Source: Tepidanaerobacter acetatoxydans Re1
GTDB lineage: Bacteria > Bacillota > Thermosediminibacteria > Thermosediminibacterales > Tepidanaerobacteraceae
Length of the DNA: 64,000 nt
NCBI RefSeq assembly: GCF_000328765.2
Contig: NC_019954.2
Location: 2,567,780 to 2,631,779, forward strand
Direction of reading: 5' to 3'
The translations under genes were made by a program, and so were the position numbers. A model generated the notes under the pieces. The model was not told where the DNA came from and did no database searches. It was given only the letters and a program-made list of their open reading frames with translations. This document shows positions 27,270 to 35,852 of this stretch, in pieces (the first letter of the stretch is position 1; every line of letters begins with the position of its first letter).

Positions 27270-30200
27270 CTAATTCTCCACTACCACGAAGATGCCGGGA
27301 TTAAACCCGCGAATGGTGACGGTTTTTTCAAGCTTGTCAACTAAAAAATCTTCTTCGATAAATTCCCTTGTGTCCGGAGTGTATCTTAAAACTCTAAGGC
27401 TTTCTCCATCGCTTTCTTTAAATGGCATGATAATCTTGAAACTGCTAAATCGCACATTTTGGCCTGTTACTTGTATGAATTCTGATTTTATTTTTTGGCG
27501 GCCAAGTTTCTGCTTTAAGTTCTGTGCTACTATGGGTTCTACTCTGCCTAGTGCTATACAAGCATCTTCATCACTGCCATAATCATCTATTCCAATGTCA
27601 TAAAGGGTAATATCCGCCCATTTTGAAAGGGTATCCAGAATAGATATCCTGTCATTTTTTCGTCCGTCAAAATGGATTTTTCTTACCAAAACATCCTGGC
27701 CCATTATCTCGTCCAGGTCTACTTCTACAGAGCGCTTATCTGTATATCTTCTATCGATAATCAAGGTGTCTTCACTGTAAGCAAGGTTGCTCCTGACTTC
27801 GCCTATACGCAGTTCATCTTTAACCTTGTATTCTTCATTAGGAATGTAGCTGCCTTCTTTTACCACGCTTAAGGCTCCAAATATTTCATATTCATGATCA
27901 CCGTCATTTTGTACGCGAATAGTATATATACCGGGTTTAAGCCGATTTCGTCCTGTGGGAAGATAAACTTTCAGCACCGTCTTTCCGTTCTCATCGGTTG
28001 CTACTTTTACTCTTCTGGCCGGAATATCGTTAAAGTATACTTCTACATTATTCTCATCAAAGAAATCCCCGTAAAGTATTATAGGTTCATCTTCATCATA
28101 ATTTTCTGTAACACTTCCTGTTTCGCTGCCTGCTACAACGGGAATTGCCATTGTTGTAAAGCTCCATATGATTACATCATTTCGCTCAGTATCCTCGTCC
28201 GCTCCGGCAAAGTATACTATGCCGGCATTTACCATAACAGAATAAGTGGTCTGCGACATTAGGGGTTTTACGGGCACATACAGATAGGCCTTTCCGGCTG
28301 CGGTGTCTTTTACAAAAATATAATTGTCAATATAGGTATCCCTTAGGTCTTGGTCCTCAATATTTTGTATAAAATTTATAAATTCACGGTCGATCATAGA
28401 TACTTCGTTTTGCCCTTCGGAAAACACTGTAGATGTTTGAAGTAAGCCAAGCCCAATACCTTTATCAAACTGCAGACTGCCATCCTCGTCTTCAAAGGTT
28501 ATTTTTAAAAAATAGCGGATTGTGCCGTCAATGGTTTTGGGATTTAATCTTTTCTCATTGGACCATGCACCGCCACCTGCCGGGTCTGTTGCAATTACCT
28601 TAGGCTTGCCGCGCGAAAGAATTTTTAACCTTACATCATCATTTGATACTCGTTGGTTGTTTTTAAAGAATAATTCTATTGAATACTCACCACTGCCACC
28701 TTTAAAAAGGCTGTTAACTACATTTGGATCTCGCAGTTTAACATTTAACTCGGTAATACTCTTAAACTCGATATCTTTTTTATAAACCGTTTCGAAAACC
28801 GCTCCCGCATTTTTTCCGCTTATCATTTTAAGTGTGATATACTCTATATCTTCATTGAAGTTATAACCTTTGATAGTAAAAGATGCTGTACCTTTATAAA
28901 TATCGAAAAGTTCAAAAGTATCAGGTTCGATTTGGTAAATGCCTATCTGGTCGTCCTTATTTCCTCCCACCGTAAATTTCATATCAAGGCGCGGTAAAAA
29001 CTTGCCGCTTCGATCTTGAAGTACGTCACCCGAAATAGTGAGTACATAGTATTTGCCCCAATTCAGTTTGTCTTGCGGATAAATGAGCAGTTTTGTCCTT
29101 TGTTTTCCGCCTTCATTATAATATTCGAAGCGAATCTTGGAAATCTTTACTGCATTTTCCGGTGTATGGCCTTCAACTAATGTTATTCTTTTTAGTGAAG
29201 ATATTTCTCCGGCACGGGGCATGACTTGGCCCTCAATATAAAAAGCGATAGGGTTATCAGGTCCATAAGCCGAGGTGCCGTTTACAATACATACCTTGCC
29301 TCCTGTCGAAGAATCATCTTTGATAACACCGGGCACCATACCTTCAATATGTTCCCAATTTAATTCGGTTTTTTCCGTTGAAGGAGTTGTCCAAAAATAA
29401 AAATCCACATCATCTTCCAAGGCATATCCGTTTATATCTTCTATAAACTCTTTTTTAACAGTAAGGCGGTATTGATTGAGGTTTAAAAGCGGTAAATCTG
29501 GTTTTATTCGGACAGTGTTGTCGTTTACTATGTCAATATCTCCAATAGCTATCTCCTGGCAGTGCTCTTCATCTTTGAGCTCGGATTCTGTAATTTCAGG
29601 ATCAAATTCAAAGGCTTTATCATATACATTGCCTAACTCATCATAAAAAGTTTCTGTGGGCTTAGGTATGCGATAGAGCTTAGTTTCCTCTAAAAGCTGC
29701 TGCTTATTTGTATTTTTCTCCCATTTTATGTTTCTGTCAAAGCGAATATATATAAAGCCATTGCTTAAAAGCCTAGTTCCCGATAATGATGTAATATCAT
29801 CACTGCCTGATGCATCTGAGGAATAACCCAGGATTTTAGGGCTTTCACCCTCACTTCGCGTAATAAAGCTTATCGTGATATCTTCTTCATTGGTAATTTC
29901 ATAACCCTTAAGTTTAATGGCGTCCTTTAATACTGTAAGCCTGTAGAGTGTGTTTCGCCTTAAAGGATGTTTTCCGATTCTTCCCACGTCTATGCAGAGA
30001 GTTTTTTCATCTTGCAAAAGGAATATTTCTTCAGAATCCAATGTATATAGTTCATCACCGGTTTTAAGCGAAATCCTCGACTTGTCGAGTATTTCTATGG
30101 GGTATTTAAAGATTAGTTTTATGGTAGGCTTTACCTCAACTTGTGTTTGATTGTTCAATGGATAGGTTGACTCTATTATTTCTTGAGCCGTACCGTCTTT

Positions 30201-30332
30201 AGGATTTTCAATAGTAAAAATTCCATTATTCTCAGATTCAGCGTACACTGCGGATATATCACAAGGGGCTTGAGAAAAAAGAACAGCTAAAACTACTAAT
30301 AGAATTACTATTTCTTTTCTTAACCGAGTCAT
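27270..30332 (-). CDS. Exported protein with Big_5-type Ig-like and IPT domains
   Basis: About 1,020 residues, signal peptide 1-30 (EIVILLVVLAVLFSQAPCDISA). The N-terminal third carries Ig-like modules of the Big_5 type (TYPLNNQTQVEVKPTIKLIF; ILGYSSDASGSDD followed by a second module). The middle has an IPT-like module (DTFELFDIYKGTASFTIKGYNF) and a second near 620 (IILYGDFFDENNVEVYFND). The end (MPFKESDGESLRVLRYTP ... GIFVVVEN) resembles the C-terminus of the giant neighbour. I chose the ATG at 30332, ten bases after GGAGG. It is the first gene of the envelope operon, ten bp before the 2,070-residue gene. No enzyme signature is visible. Confidence 0.8.
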   Translation of the reverse strand: MTRLRKEIVILLVVLAVLFSQAPCDISAVYAESENNGIFTIENPKDGTAQEIIESTYPLNNQTQVEVKPTIKLIFKYPIEILDKSRISLKTGDELYTLDSEEIFLLQDEKTLCIDVGRIGKHPLRRNTLYRLTVLKDAIKLKGYEITNEEDITISFITRSEGESPKILGYSSDASGSDDITSLSGTRLLSNGFIYIRFDRNIKWEKNTNKQQLLEETKLYRIPKPTETFYDELGNVYDKAFEFDPEITESELKDEEHCQEIAIGDIDIVNDNTVRIKPDLPLLNLNQYRLTVKKEFIEDINGYALEDDVDFYFWTTPSTEKTELNWEHIEGMVPGVIKDDSSTGGKVCIVNGTSAYGPDNPIAFYIEGQVMPRAGEISSLKRITLVEGHTPENAVKISKIRFEYYNEGGKQRTKLLIYPQDKLNWGKYYVLTISGDVLQDRSGKFLPRLDMKFTVGGNKDDQIGIYQIEPDTFELFDIYKGTASFTIKGYNFNEDIEYITLKMISGKNAGAVFETVYKKDIEFKSITELNVKLRDPNVVNSLFKGGSGEYSIELFFKNNQRVSNDDVRLKILSRGKPKVIATDPAGGGAWSNEKRLNPKTIDGTIRYFLKITFEDEDGSLQFDKGIGLGLLQTSTVFSEGQNEVSMIDREFINFIQNIEDQDLRDTYIDNYIFVKDTAAGKAYLYVPVKPLMSQTTYSVMVNAGIVYFAGADEDTERNDVIIWSFTTMAIPVVAGSETGSVTENYDEDEPIILYGDFFDENNVEVYFNDIPARRVKVATDENGKTVLKVYLPTGRNRLKPGIYTIRVQNDGDHEYEIFGALSVVKEGSYIPNEEYKVKDELRIGEVRSNLAYSEDTLIIDRRYTDKRSVEVDLDEIMGQDVLVRKIHFDGRKNDRISILDTLSKWADITLYDIGIDDYGSDEDACIALGRVEPIVAQNLKQKLGRQKIKSEFIQVTGQNVRFSSFKIIMPFKESDGESLRVLRYTPDTREFIEEDFLVDKLEKTVTIRGFNPGIFVVVEN

Positions 30333-30391
30333 ATAGCATCTGCCTCCATCCAAATAAACTAAGCCCTACTATTTCTTCTCTATTTTTCCCT

Positions 30392-30400
30392 ATTATACCA
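30392..30400 (-). promoter_or_regulatory. Extended -10 promoter of the envelope operon
   Basis: On the minus strand TGGTATAAT, an extended -10 element, lies about 55 bp upstream of the first gene. The -35 region is poor. It is the only convincing promoter before the 12.5-kb operon. Confidence 0.55.
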
Positions 30401-30458
30401 TAAAATCAGACAAGTTTTTAAATTAAGGTGAAGAATTTCAAGAAAATGTATATGACTT

Positions 30459-30488
30459 TTGTAAAAGTTATTTATGTTATGTTATATT
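30459..30488 (+). promoter_or_regulatory. Probable promoter of the first chrA pair
   Basis: TTGTAA and TATATT with an 18-base spacer, about 120 bp ahead of the chrA start. The stretch between (30515-30612) is open in one frame but has no start codon. Confidence 0.4.
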
Positions 30489-30612
30489 AAAAACAACGGG
30501 GTTTCTTTCAGTAGAGGAGGGCATTTTAAGGATAAAGCCATAGCTGTAGAGGCAGCGGCATTATTAGTCGAAGAAATCTTGTTAGTTAAAGTGTGGAAAA
30601 ATGGAGGATAAA

Positions 30613-31206
30613 ATGAAAACTAAAAGTCATCTCAAACTACTTATAGAACTTTTTGCGACATTTTTTAAAATAGGGAGCTTTACCTTTGGGGGCGGCTATG
30701 CCATGATACCGCTCATAGAACGTGAAGTGGTTGAAAATAAGAAATGGGTTACGTCCGACGAGGTCATCGATGTATTTGCCGTAGCACAATCAATGCCGGG
30801 CGCCATTGCCATCAATTCATCAACATTTATAGGATACAAGATAGCTGGTAAAAAAGGGGCACTGGTAGCTACTGCCGGTGTTATACTGCCTTCGCTTTTA
30901 ATTATAACTTTAATTGCGATGTTTTTTTCAAAGGTTCAGGATAATCCTATGGTAAAGGCGGTATTTTCCGGAATTAGACCGGCTATAGTTGCATTAATAT
31001 TAACAGCAGCGATAAAGGTTTCAAAGACATCAATTGTTGATAAAATTGGTTTGCTTCTTGCGGTTTTAGCGGTTATTTTGGTTGTCGTATTTGACGTGCA
31101 GGCAATAGTTGTGATATTAGGCGGGGCTGCAGTAGGGCTAGGCATCTATTATCTGTTTCCATTAAAAGTGGCAAGAATTCTAAGCGACGGAGGCCATAAA
31201 GATTGA
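30613..31206 (+). CDS. chrA: Chromate transporter family, half-size subunit (pair 1, first)
   Basis: 197-residue membrane protein of the CHR superfamily, short-chain type, with about six transmembrane segments. The family start FFKIGSFTFGGGYAMIPLIEREV and the loop SMPGAIAINSSTFIGYKIAG are clear. Short-chain CHR proteins work as pairs of oppositely oriented halves, and here the partner follows with a four-base overlap. The ATG at 30613 follows GGAGG; the ATG at 30601 lies in that ribosome site. Chromate export is known for some members, but many clostridial pairs have no tested substrate. Confidence 0.88.
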   Translation: MKTKSHLKLLIELFATFFKIGSFTFGGGYAMIPLIEREVVENKKWVTSDEVIDVFAVAQSMPGAIAINSSTFIGYKIAGKKGALVATAGVILPSLLIITLIAMFFSKVQDNPMVKAVFSGIRPAIVALILTAAIKVSKTSIVDKIGLLLAVLAVILVVVFDVQAIVVILGGAAVGLGIYYLFPLKVARILSDGGHKD

Positions 31207-31778
31207 TTTATCTACAGTTGTTTTTATCATTTATGAAAATCGGGCTATTTAGTTTTGGCGGAGGCTATGCCATGATACCGCTTATACAAAAGGAAATTGA
31301 AAGCCATGGGTGGCTTTCCGCCTCACAGTTTGTCGATATTATAGCAATAGCCGAAATGACTCCCGGACCGATTGCCGTAAACTCTGCTACTTTTGTAGGA
31401 TATAAGGCAGCAGGTATTGTAGGCGGTCTGATAGCTACTATAGGTGTTGCAACGCCCTCATTGGTTTTGATTTTAATAGTTTCAAGGTATTTTTTCAAAT
31501 TTCAAGACCACCCTGTAAACAAAATGATATTTTACGGCATAAGGCCGGTCATCGTCGGGCTTATATTTTCTGCTGCGGTGTTTGTTGCTCAAACCGCATT
31601 TTTAAAAGAGATTACTGTATTGAATTTAAGTTATATGTTAGAAAATTTCCTGTATATAATTAATTTCAAAGGTGTGCTTATATTTGCCATTTCATTGATA
31701 TGTCTTGTCAAATTTAAAATAAATCCGATTTTGATGATCGTAATTTCCGGTATTTTGGGGCTTCTGATTACTATTTAG
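31203..31778 (+). CDS. chrA: Chromate transporter family, half-size subunit (pair 1, second)
   Basis: 191-residue second half of the pair, with the same signatures (FMKIGLFSFGGGYAMIPLIQKE; EMTPGPIAVNSATFVGYKAAG) and about six membrane segments. It starts at a TTG whose last bases overlap the stop of the first half, which indicates translational coupling and equal amounts of both subunits. Confidence 0.87.
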   Translation: MIYLQLFLSFMKIGLFSFGGGYAMIPLIQKEIESHGWLSASQFVDIIAIAEMTPGPIAVNSATFVGYKAAGIVGGLIATIGVATPSLVLILIVSRYFFKFQDHPVNKMIFYGIRPVIVGLIFSAAVFVAQTAFLKEITVLNLSYMLENFLYIINFKGVLIFAISLICLVKFKINPILMIVISGILGLLITI

Positions 31779-31837
31779 CTTAATGTAAGGCAGTAGATTC
31801 TCTTTCAGCTTATCGGCTGAACAGATACGAACAAATA

Positions 31838-31866
31838 CAAAAAGCCCTAAGACTAGGGCTTTTTAA
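31838..31866. terminator. Bidirectional terminator between chrA pair and symporter gene
   Basis: AAAAAGCCCTA / TAGGGCTTTTT with a four-base loop and symmetrical A/T tails, between convergent genes. A smaller hairpin (TTCAGC/GCTGAA) lies at 31804-31821. Confidence 0.9.
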
Positions 31867-31909
31867 TGATTTATTTTTGACGCTTTAGGCTGCTATTTAT
31901 AAATACACT

Positions 31910-33316
31910 CTACTTTTTTCTCCAGCATTCAACCTTACCTAGGCCGGGTATTTTACTGGGATCAAAGACCGGGTTTTTGCCTTCCTTTAGTTGTGATACA
32001 TAGTCTTCAAATGTAGCATAAGCAATTGGACCAAGTTTTGTTATAACTACCAGGTTTACAATAGCCATAATTCCCATAAATATATCTGCGGAATCCCATA
32101 CAAGGCCAAAGTTGCCGATGGAACCAAAGAATACCATTAGCAAAACCAAAATCCTGTAAATATTTAGATATACGGGATTTGACTCTATAAATTCTATATT
32201 TGTTTCTCCATAGTAATAGTTGCCGATAATAGAACTAAATGCAAACAATAAAACACATATGGCTATAAATGTATTTCCCCAATCACCGACTTGAGAACTT
32301 ATTGCAGCCTGCGTAAGCTGCACACCTTGCAAATCGGTACCTGTCTCTAAAAGGCCGGAAAGTAATATAATAAATGCAGTTGCACTGCAAACTAAAAGCG
32401 TATCAACATAGACGCCCAAGGTTTGAATAAGACCTTGTTTTGCAGGGTGGGAAGTAGCCGCAGTTGCCGCTGCGTTTGGGACGCTGCCCATACCGGCCTC
32501 ATTAGAAAATAAACCTCTTCTTACACCATTCATTATAGCAGCACCCAAAGTACCGCCTGCGACCTGTCTTAATCCAAAGGCACTTGTAAATATAAGTGCA
32601 AACATTTTGGGGACCAGTCTATAGTTTATTATCATAATATATAATGCAACACCAATGTACAATGTTGCCATGACGGGAACTATAACAGATGATACATTGG
32701 CAATTCTCCTGACTCCTCCAAATATGATATAGCCGACTACAACAAACAAAGCAATCCCCATATACAACGGCTTGATATTAAATGCCTTATCGAAGGCTCC
32801 TGCTATGGTATTGGCTTGAACTGAATTAAAAATGAGGCCAAAGGTAATTGCTGTCAGTATAGAAAAAAATATCCCCAGGCCTCTTTTCCCCAGCGCCTGT
32901 TCTATATAATAAGCAGGCCCTCCTCTGTAAGTATCTTTATCCCTTACTTTATAAATTTGTCCCAAGGTACTTTCGACAAAACTCGTAGCTCCTCCTATTA
33001 ATGCGATGACCCACATCCAAAACACTGCACCGGGTCCACCTGCCGAAATCGCAATAGCCACTCCTGCAATGTTCCCCGTGCCTATACGAGAGGCTGCAGA
33101 AATGCAAAATGCCTGAAATGCCGAAATACCTTTCTTGCCTTCGATGATTTCAGTTGCTTCTGTCGTAAGTTGGATCATGTTACCTATTAACCTAAACTGC
33201 CCAAATCTAATTTTTATAGTAAAATAAATTCCTAACCCGATCAGCATAACTATAAGAACATATGAATAAAGCCAGTTGTTTAAGTTGCTTACGAGGGTTT
33301 CTAAAAAAAGCATCAA
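31910..33316 (-). CDS. Sodium:amino-acid (alanine/glutamine) symporter, AGCS family
   Basis: 468-residue inner-membrane symporter with about eleven transmembrane segments. Family motifs are IGTGNIAGVAIAISAGGPGAVFWMW (split here: IGTGNIAGVA and GGPGAVFWMW) and the later RRGLFSNEAGMGSVPNAAA. AGCS proteins import alanine, glycine or glutamine with Na+. The linked glutaminase gene upstream mirrors the Bacillus glutaminase-glnT operon, so glutamine is the likeliest substrate; this is inference. It starts at an ATG after AAGGAGG. A diverged fragment of its 3' end is found at 43716-43795. Confidence 0.92.
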   Translation of the reverse strand: MMLFLETLVSNLNNWLYSYVLIVMLIGLGIYFTIKIRFGQFRLIGNMIQLTTEATEIIEGKKGISAFQAFCISAASRIGTGNIAGVAIAISAGGPGAVFWMWVIALIGGATSFVESTLGQIYKVRDKDTYRGGPAYYIEQALGKRGLGIFFSILTAITFGLIFNSVQANTIAGAFDKAFNIKPLYMGIALFVVVGYIIFGGVRRIANVSSVIVPVMATLYIGVALYIMIINYRLVPKMFALIFTSAFGLRQVAGGTLGAAIMNGVRRGLFSNEAGMGSVPNAAATAATSHPAKQGLIQTLGVYVDTLLVCSATAFIILLSGLLETGTDLQGVQLTQAAISSQVGDWGNTFIAICVLLFAFSSIIGNYYYGETNIEFIESNPVYLNIYRILVLLMVFFGSIGNFGLVWDSADIFMGIMAIVNLVVITKLGPIAYATFEDYVSQLKEGKNPVFDPSKIPGLGKVECWRKK

Positions 33317-33328
33317 AAAACCTCCTTG

Positions 33329-33436
33329 TTATTCTATTTTGGGTGAAACTGTACTTTCTTTTGCATATTTTCTAATATTTACTTTTAAGCAGTCACCTCC
33401 CATAACCAGCTTTGCTGTTTTGCTAAAAGTTTTCAT
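33329..33436 (-). CDS. Possible 35-residue small protein between glsA and the symporter gene
   Basis: An uninterrupted frame starting MKTFSKTAKLVMGGDCLKV, with six G residues directly before its ATG. It fills nearly all the gap between the glutaminase and symporter genes on the same strand. No family is recognised and the ribosome-site spacing is tight. It could be a small accessory protein, or simply spacer sequence. Confidence 0.3.
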   Translation of the reverse strand: MKTFSKTAKLVMGGDCLKVNIRKYAKESTVSPKIE

Positions 33437-33444
33437 CCCCCCTT

Positions 33445-34347
33445 TTAAAAAATGCTAAGGTTTAATCTTTGAGATAAAGATTTCATTATTTCATACCCTG
33501 CTATAGAATTCCCGTTTTCGTCCAATGGCGGGCTAAATACGCCTATGCCCATTCTCCCGGGTACTGCCGCCATGATGCCCCCGCCTACTCCGGATTTGGA
33601 TGGAACACCTGCTTCTGCCGCATATTGACCGCTGATATTATACATTCCTCCGATAGTCATTATAGCAAGCAGATTTCTTGATAAGGTTTTTCTATCAATT
33701 TCTCCGTAAGATTCTAGGCCTTTACAGCCATTAGAAATAAAGATAGCTATCTTTGCCAAATCACATGCTGTAACTTCTATAGAGCATTGTTTAAAATAAC
33801 AGTCAAGTACTTCATCCGGTTCTTCATCCATTATTTCTCTAGCTCTCATTAAATGGGCAATGGCTTTGTTTTTTTCGCCGGTTGCCTTTTCAGAAAGGTA
33901 TACTCCTTTATTGTAGTTTATGCTCGGATTTTCGGTTATTTTCCTAATTAGCTCCAATATACGCTGGATTTTATCGCCTTTTATTTGAGCTGTTGTAGCT
34001 ATTGCACCGGCATTTATCATCGGATTTACAGGCTTTTTAATATGGGGCAAATCCAATTTATATAAGGTGTTAAACGGTTCTTCCGTACCTTCCCTGCCAA
34101 CCTTTTCAAAGACTTTCTCTCCGTTGTCCATAAGAGCTAACATCAAAGCAATCACCTTTGATATGCTTTGCATTGTAAACTTAACATCAAAGTCTCCTTG
34201 TTTATATATATTTTTATTCTCATCTATTATGCATATCCCAAGATGATTGGGATTTGCTTTTGATAAAGCAGGTATGTAACTTGCAACTTTGCCTTGCTTT
34301 GCAAGAGCTCGATTTTCTTCAAGAACTTCTTCCAACATTTTTTCCAC
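33445..34347 (-). CDS. glsA: Glutaminase (serine-dependent beta-lactamase fold)
   Basis: Hydrolyses glutamine to glutamate and ammonia. About 300 residues. SMQSISKV contains the catalytic Ser-x-x-Lys pair, with YIPALSKANPNHLGI before it and NPMINAGAIAT, YNKGVYLSEKATG and SGVGGGIMAAVPG after it. I chose the GTG at 34347 because AGGATGG lies six bases ahead and homologues start here; an ATG ten codons upstream is less likely. It is the first gene of an operon with the AGCS symporter, suggesting uptake and use of glutamine as carbon and nitrogen source, or acid resistance through ammonia. Confidence 0.94.
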   Translation of the reverse strand: MEKMLEEVLEENRALAKQGKVASYIPALSKANPNHLGICIIDENKNIYKQGDFDVKFTMQSISKVIALMLALMDNGEKVFEKVGREGTEEPFNTLYKLDLPHIKKPVNPMINAGAIATTAQIKGDKIQRILELIRKITENPSINYNKGVYLSEKATGEKNKAIAHLMRAREIMDEEPDEVLDCYFKQCSIEVTACDLAKIAIFISNGCKGLESYGEIDRKTLSRNLLAIMTIGGMYNISGQYAAEAGVPSKSGVGGGIMAAVPGRMGIGVFSPPLDENGNSIAGYEIMKSLSQRLNLSIF

Positions 34348-34420
34348 AGCACACCATCCTAATCTTAATATCAACATTATATAATCATTGCAATAATCTT
34401 ATGAATAATCCATCTTGTCT

Positions 34421-34449
34421 ATAATACCACTATTTTACATCTGCGGCAA
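34421..34449 (-). promoter_or_regulatory. Probable glsA promoter
   Basis: On the minus strand TTGCCG and TATTAT with a 17-base spacer, about 75 bp before the glsA GTG, in the divergent gap with the second chrA pair. Confidence 0.45.
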
Positions 34450-34591
34450 GCAAATGTTAAAACTAATCCCCAACTATATATTTCCCGTTACCATTGCTTT
34501 TTTAAGCAGCTTTTTGTATGAAATCAGCCTTTCTTTTTTTTAAAATAAGTGTTAAACTCATGGATAGATTATAAAAAAGGATGAAATTTAC

Positions 34592-35134
34592 ATGGGAGAA
34601 CTTTGGAAACTTTTTGCTACATTTTGCCGTATCGGTGCGTTTACATTCGGGGGAGGTTATGCTATGCTCCCTCTTATTCAAAAAGAGATTGTGGAGAAAA
34701 ATCAGTGGGCAACGGATGAAGAGGTCCTGGATTATTATGCAATCGGTCAATGCACTCCGGGGATAATCGCCGTAAATACGGCAACTTTTATAGGCTTTAA
34801 GCGCAAGGGTATACCCGGTGCCATAGCTGCCACTTGCGGTATAGTGTTTCCTTCTATTGTGATTATCACTATTATTGCCGCATATCTTAAACATTTTGAG
34901 GATTATGCAATTGTTCAGCATGCTTTTGGCGGGATAAGAGTTGCAGTAGCGGCACTTATTTTAAATACTGTAATAAAAATGTGGAACACATCAGTAAAGG
35001 ATTGGTTGGGAATACTGATATTTTCCGCATCATTTGTAGCTGTGGCATTTTTTAATATTTCGCCAATAATTGTTGTTGTAATTTCGGCAACTTTAGGGAT
35101 TTTCACAGCAAATACAAGGACTGATGTCAGATGA
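34592..35134 (+). CDS. chrA: Chromate transporter family, half-size subunit (pair 2, first)
   Basis: 180-residue short-chain CHR protein, about six membrane segments. It shows FCRIGAFTFGGGYAMLPLIQKEIV and QCTPGIIAVNTATFIGFKRKG. It is clearly paralogous to the 30.6-kb gene but diverged. It starts at an ATG after AAGGATG and overlaps its partner by four bases. The pair lies on the opposite side of the glutaminase-symporter operon from pair 1. Confidence 0.87.
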   Translation: MGELWKLFATFCRIGAFTFGGGYAMLPLIQKEIVEKNQWATDEEVLDYYAIGQCTPGIIAVNTATFIGFKRKGIPGAIAATCGIVFPSIVIITIIAAYLKHFEDYAIVQHAFGGIRVAVAALILNTVIKMWNTSVKDWLGILIFSASFVAVAFFNISPIIVVVISATLGIFTANTRTDVR

Positions 35135-35694
35135 TATACATAAGATTATTTCTGGAATTTTTTAAGGCAGGCTTATTTGCCATAGGCGGGGGGCTTGCAA
35201 CCATACCTTTTCTTCAAGATATATCTCGCAAAACCGGCTGGTTTACATCACAGGAATTGGTTGACATGATTGCCATATCCGAATCTACTCCCGGGCCTAT
35301 CGGCATCAATATGGCAACATATGTAGGCTATGAAACTGCTAATCTGGCAGGGGCAATAATTGCCGTCATAGGGGAAGTTACCCCATCTGTAATCATTATC
35401 GTACTTATTGCACATTACTATCTGAAATTCAGTGAACATCCCATGGTGCAGTCGGGCTTTTACGGCATACGACCTGCCGTAGCCGGTCTGATAGGTGCTG
35501 CAGGGTTTGAAGTGGCAAAAATTTCTCTTTTTAATATTGATAAATACCTGCTCTCACATGATGTTTTTGATATCATAAATATAAAGTCCGTCTTACTGTT
35601 CACGGCAATTGTGTTTTTACTAAATAAATACAAAAAACACCCAATATATTTTCTATTGGGTGCGGCTATAATTGGAATAATATTTAAATTTTAA
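35131..35694 (+). CDS. chrA: Chromate transporter family, half-size subunit (pair 2, second)
   Basis: 187-residue second half of pair 2. FFKAGLFAIGGGLATIPFLQD replaces the usual FGGGYAMIPL, so the first motif is degenerate (IGGGLA). SESTPGPIGINMATYVGYETA is conserved. The changed motif may mean a different substrate from pair 1. It ends with a charged loop and a short last membrane segment. Confidence 0.86.
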   Translation: MIYIRLFLEFFKAGLFAIGGGLATIPFLQDISRKTGWFTSQELVDMIAISESTPGPIGINMATYVGYETANLAGAIIAVIGEVTPSVIIIVLIAHYYLKFSEHPMVQSGFYGIRPAVAGLIGAAGFEVAKISLFNIDKYLLSHDVFDIINIKSVLLFTAIVFLLNKYKKHPIYFLLGAAIIGIIFKF

Positions 35695-35852
35695 TAGAAT
35701 AGATGTAAAAAGTCGTCTAAAAAGCTGCCAAACAATCTCGTTTTATGTCATTGTTATGAATATATACCTAAACAAAGACGCACTTAACTAAGGGTGGTTG
35801 ATTAATCACCCTTCGACCAGCTCAAAGAGCAATGCCCAAAAAAAATTATATT

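Noticed and set aside
21047-30332. Many 60-150-codon plus-strand frames opposite the IPT genes
   Set aside because: They mirror the long minus-strand genes, lack ribosome sites and show no family features.
30515-30612. Frame ending KDKAIAVEAAALLVEEILLV just before the first chrA gene
   Set aside because: Protein-like but lacks an initiation codon and ends in the chrA ribosome site; probably the transcribed leader.
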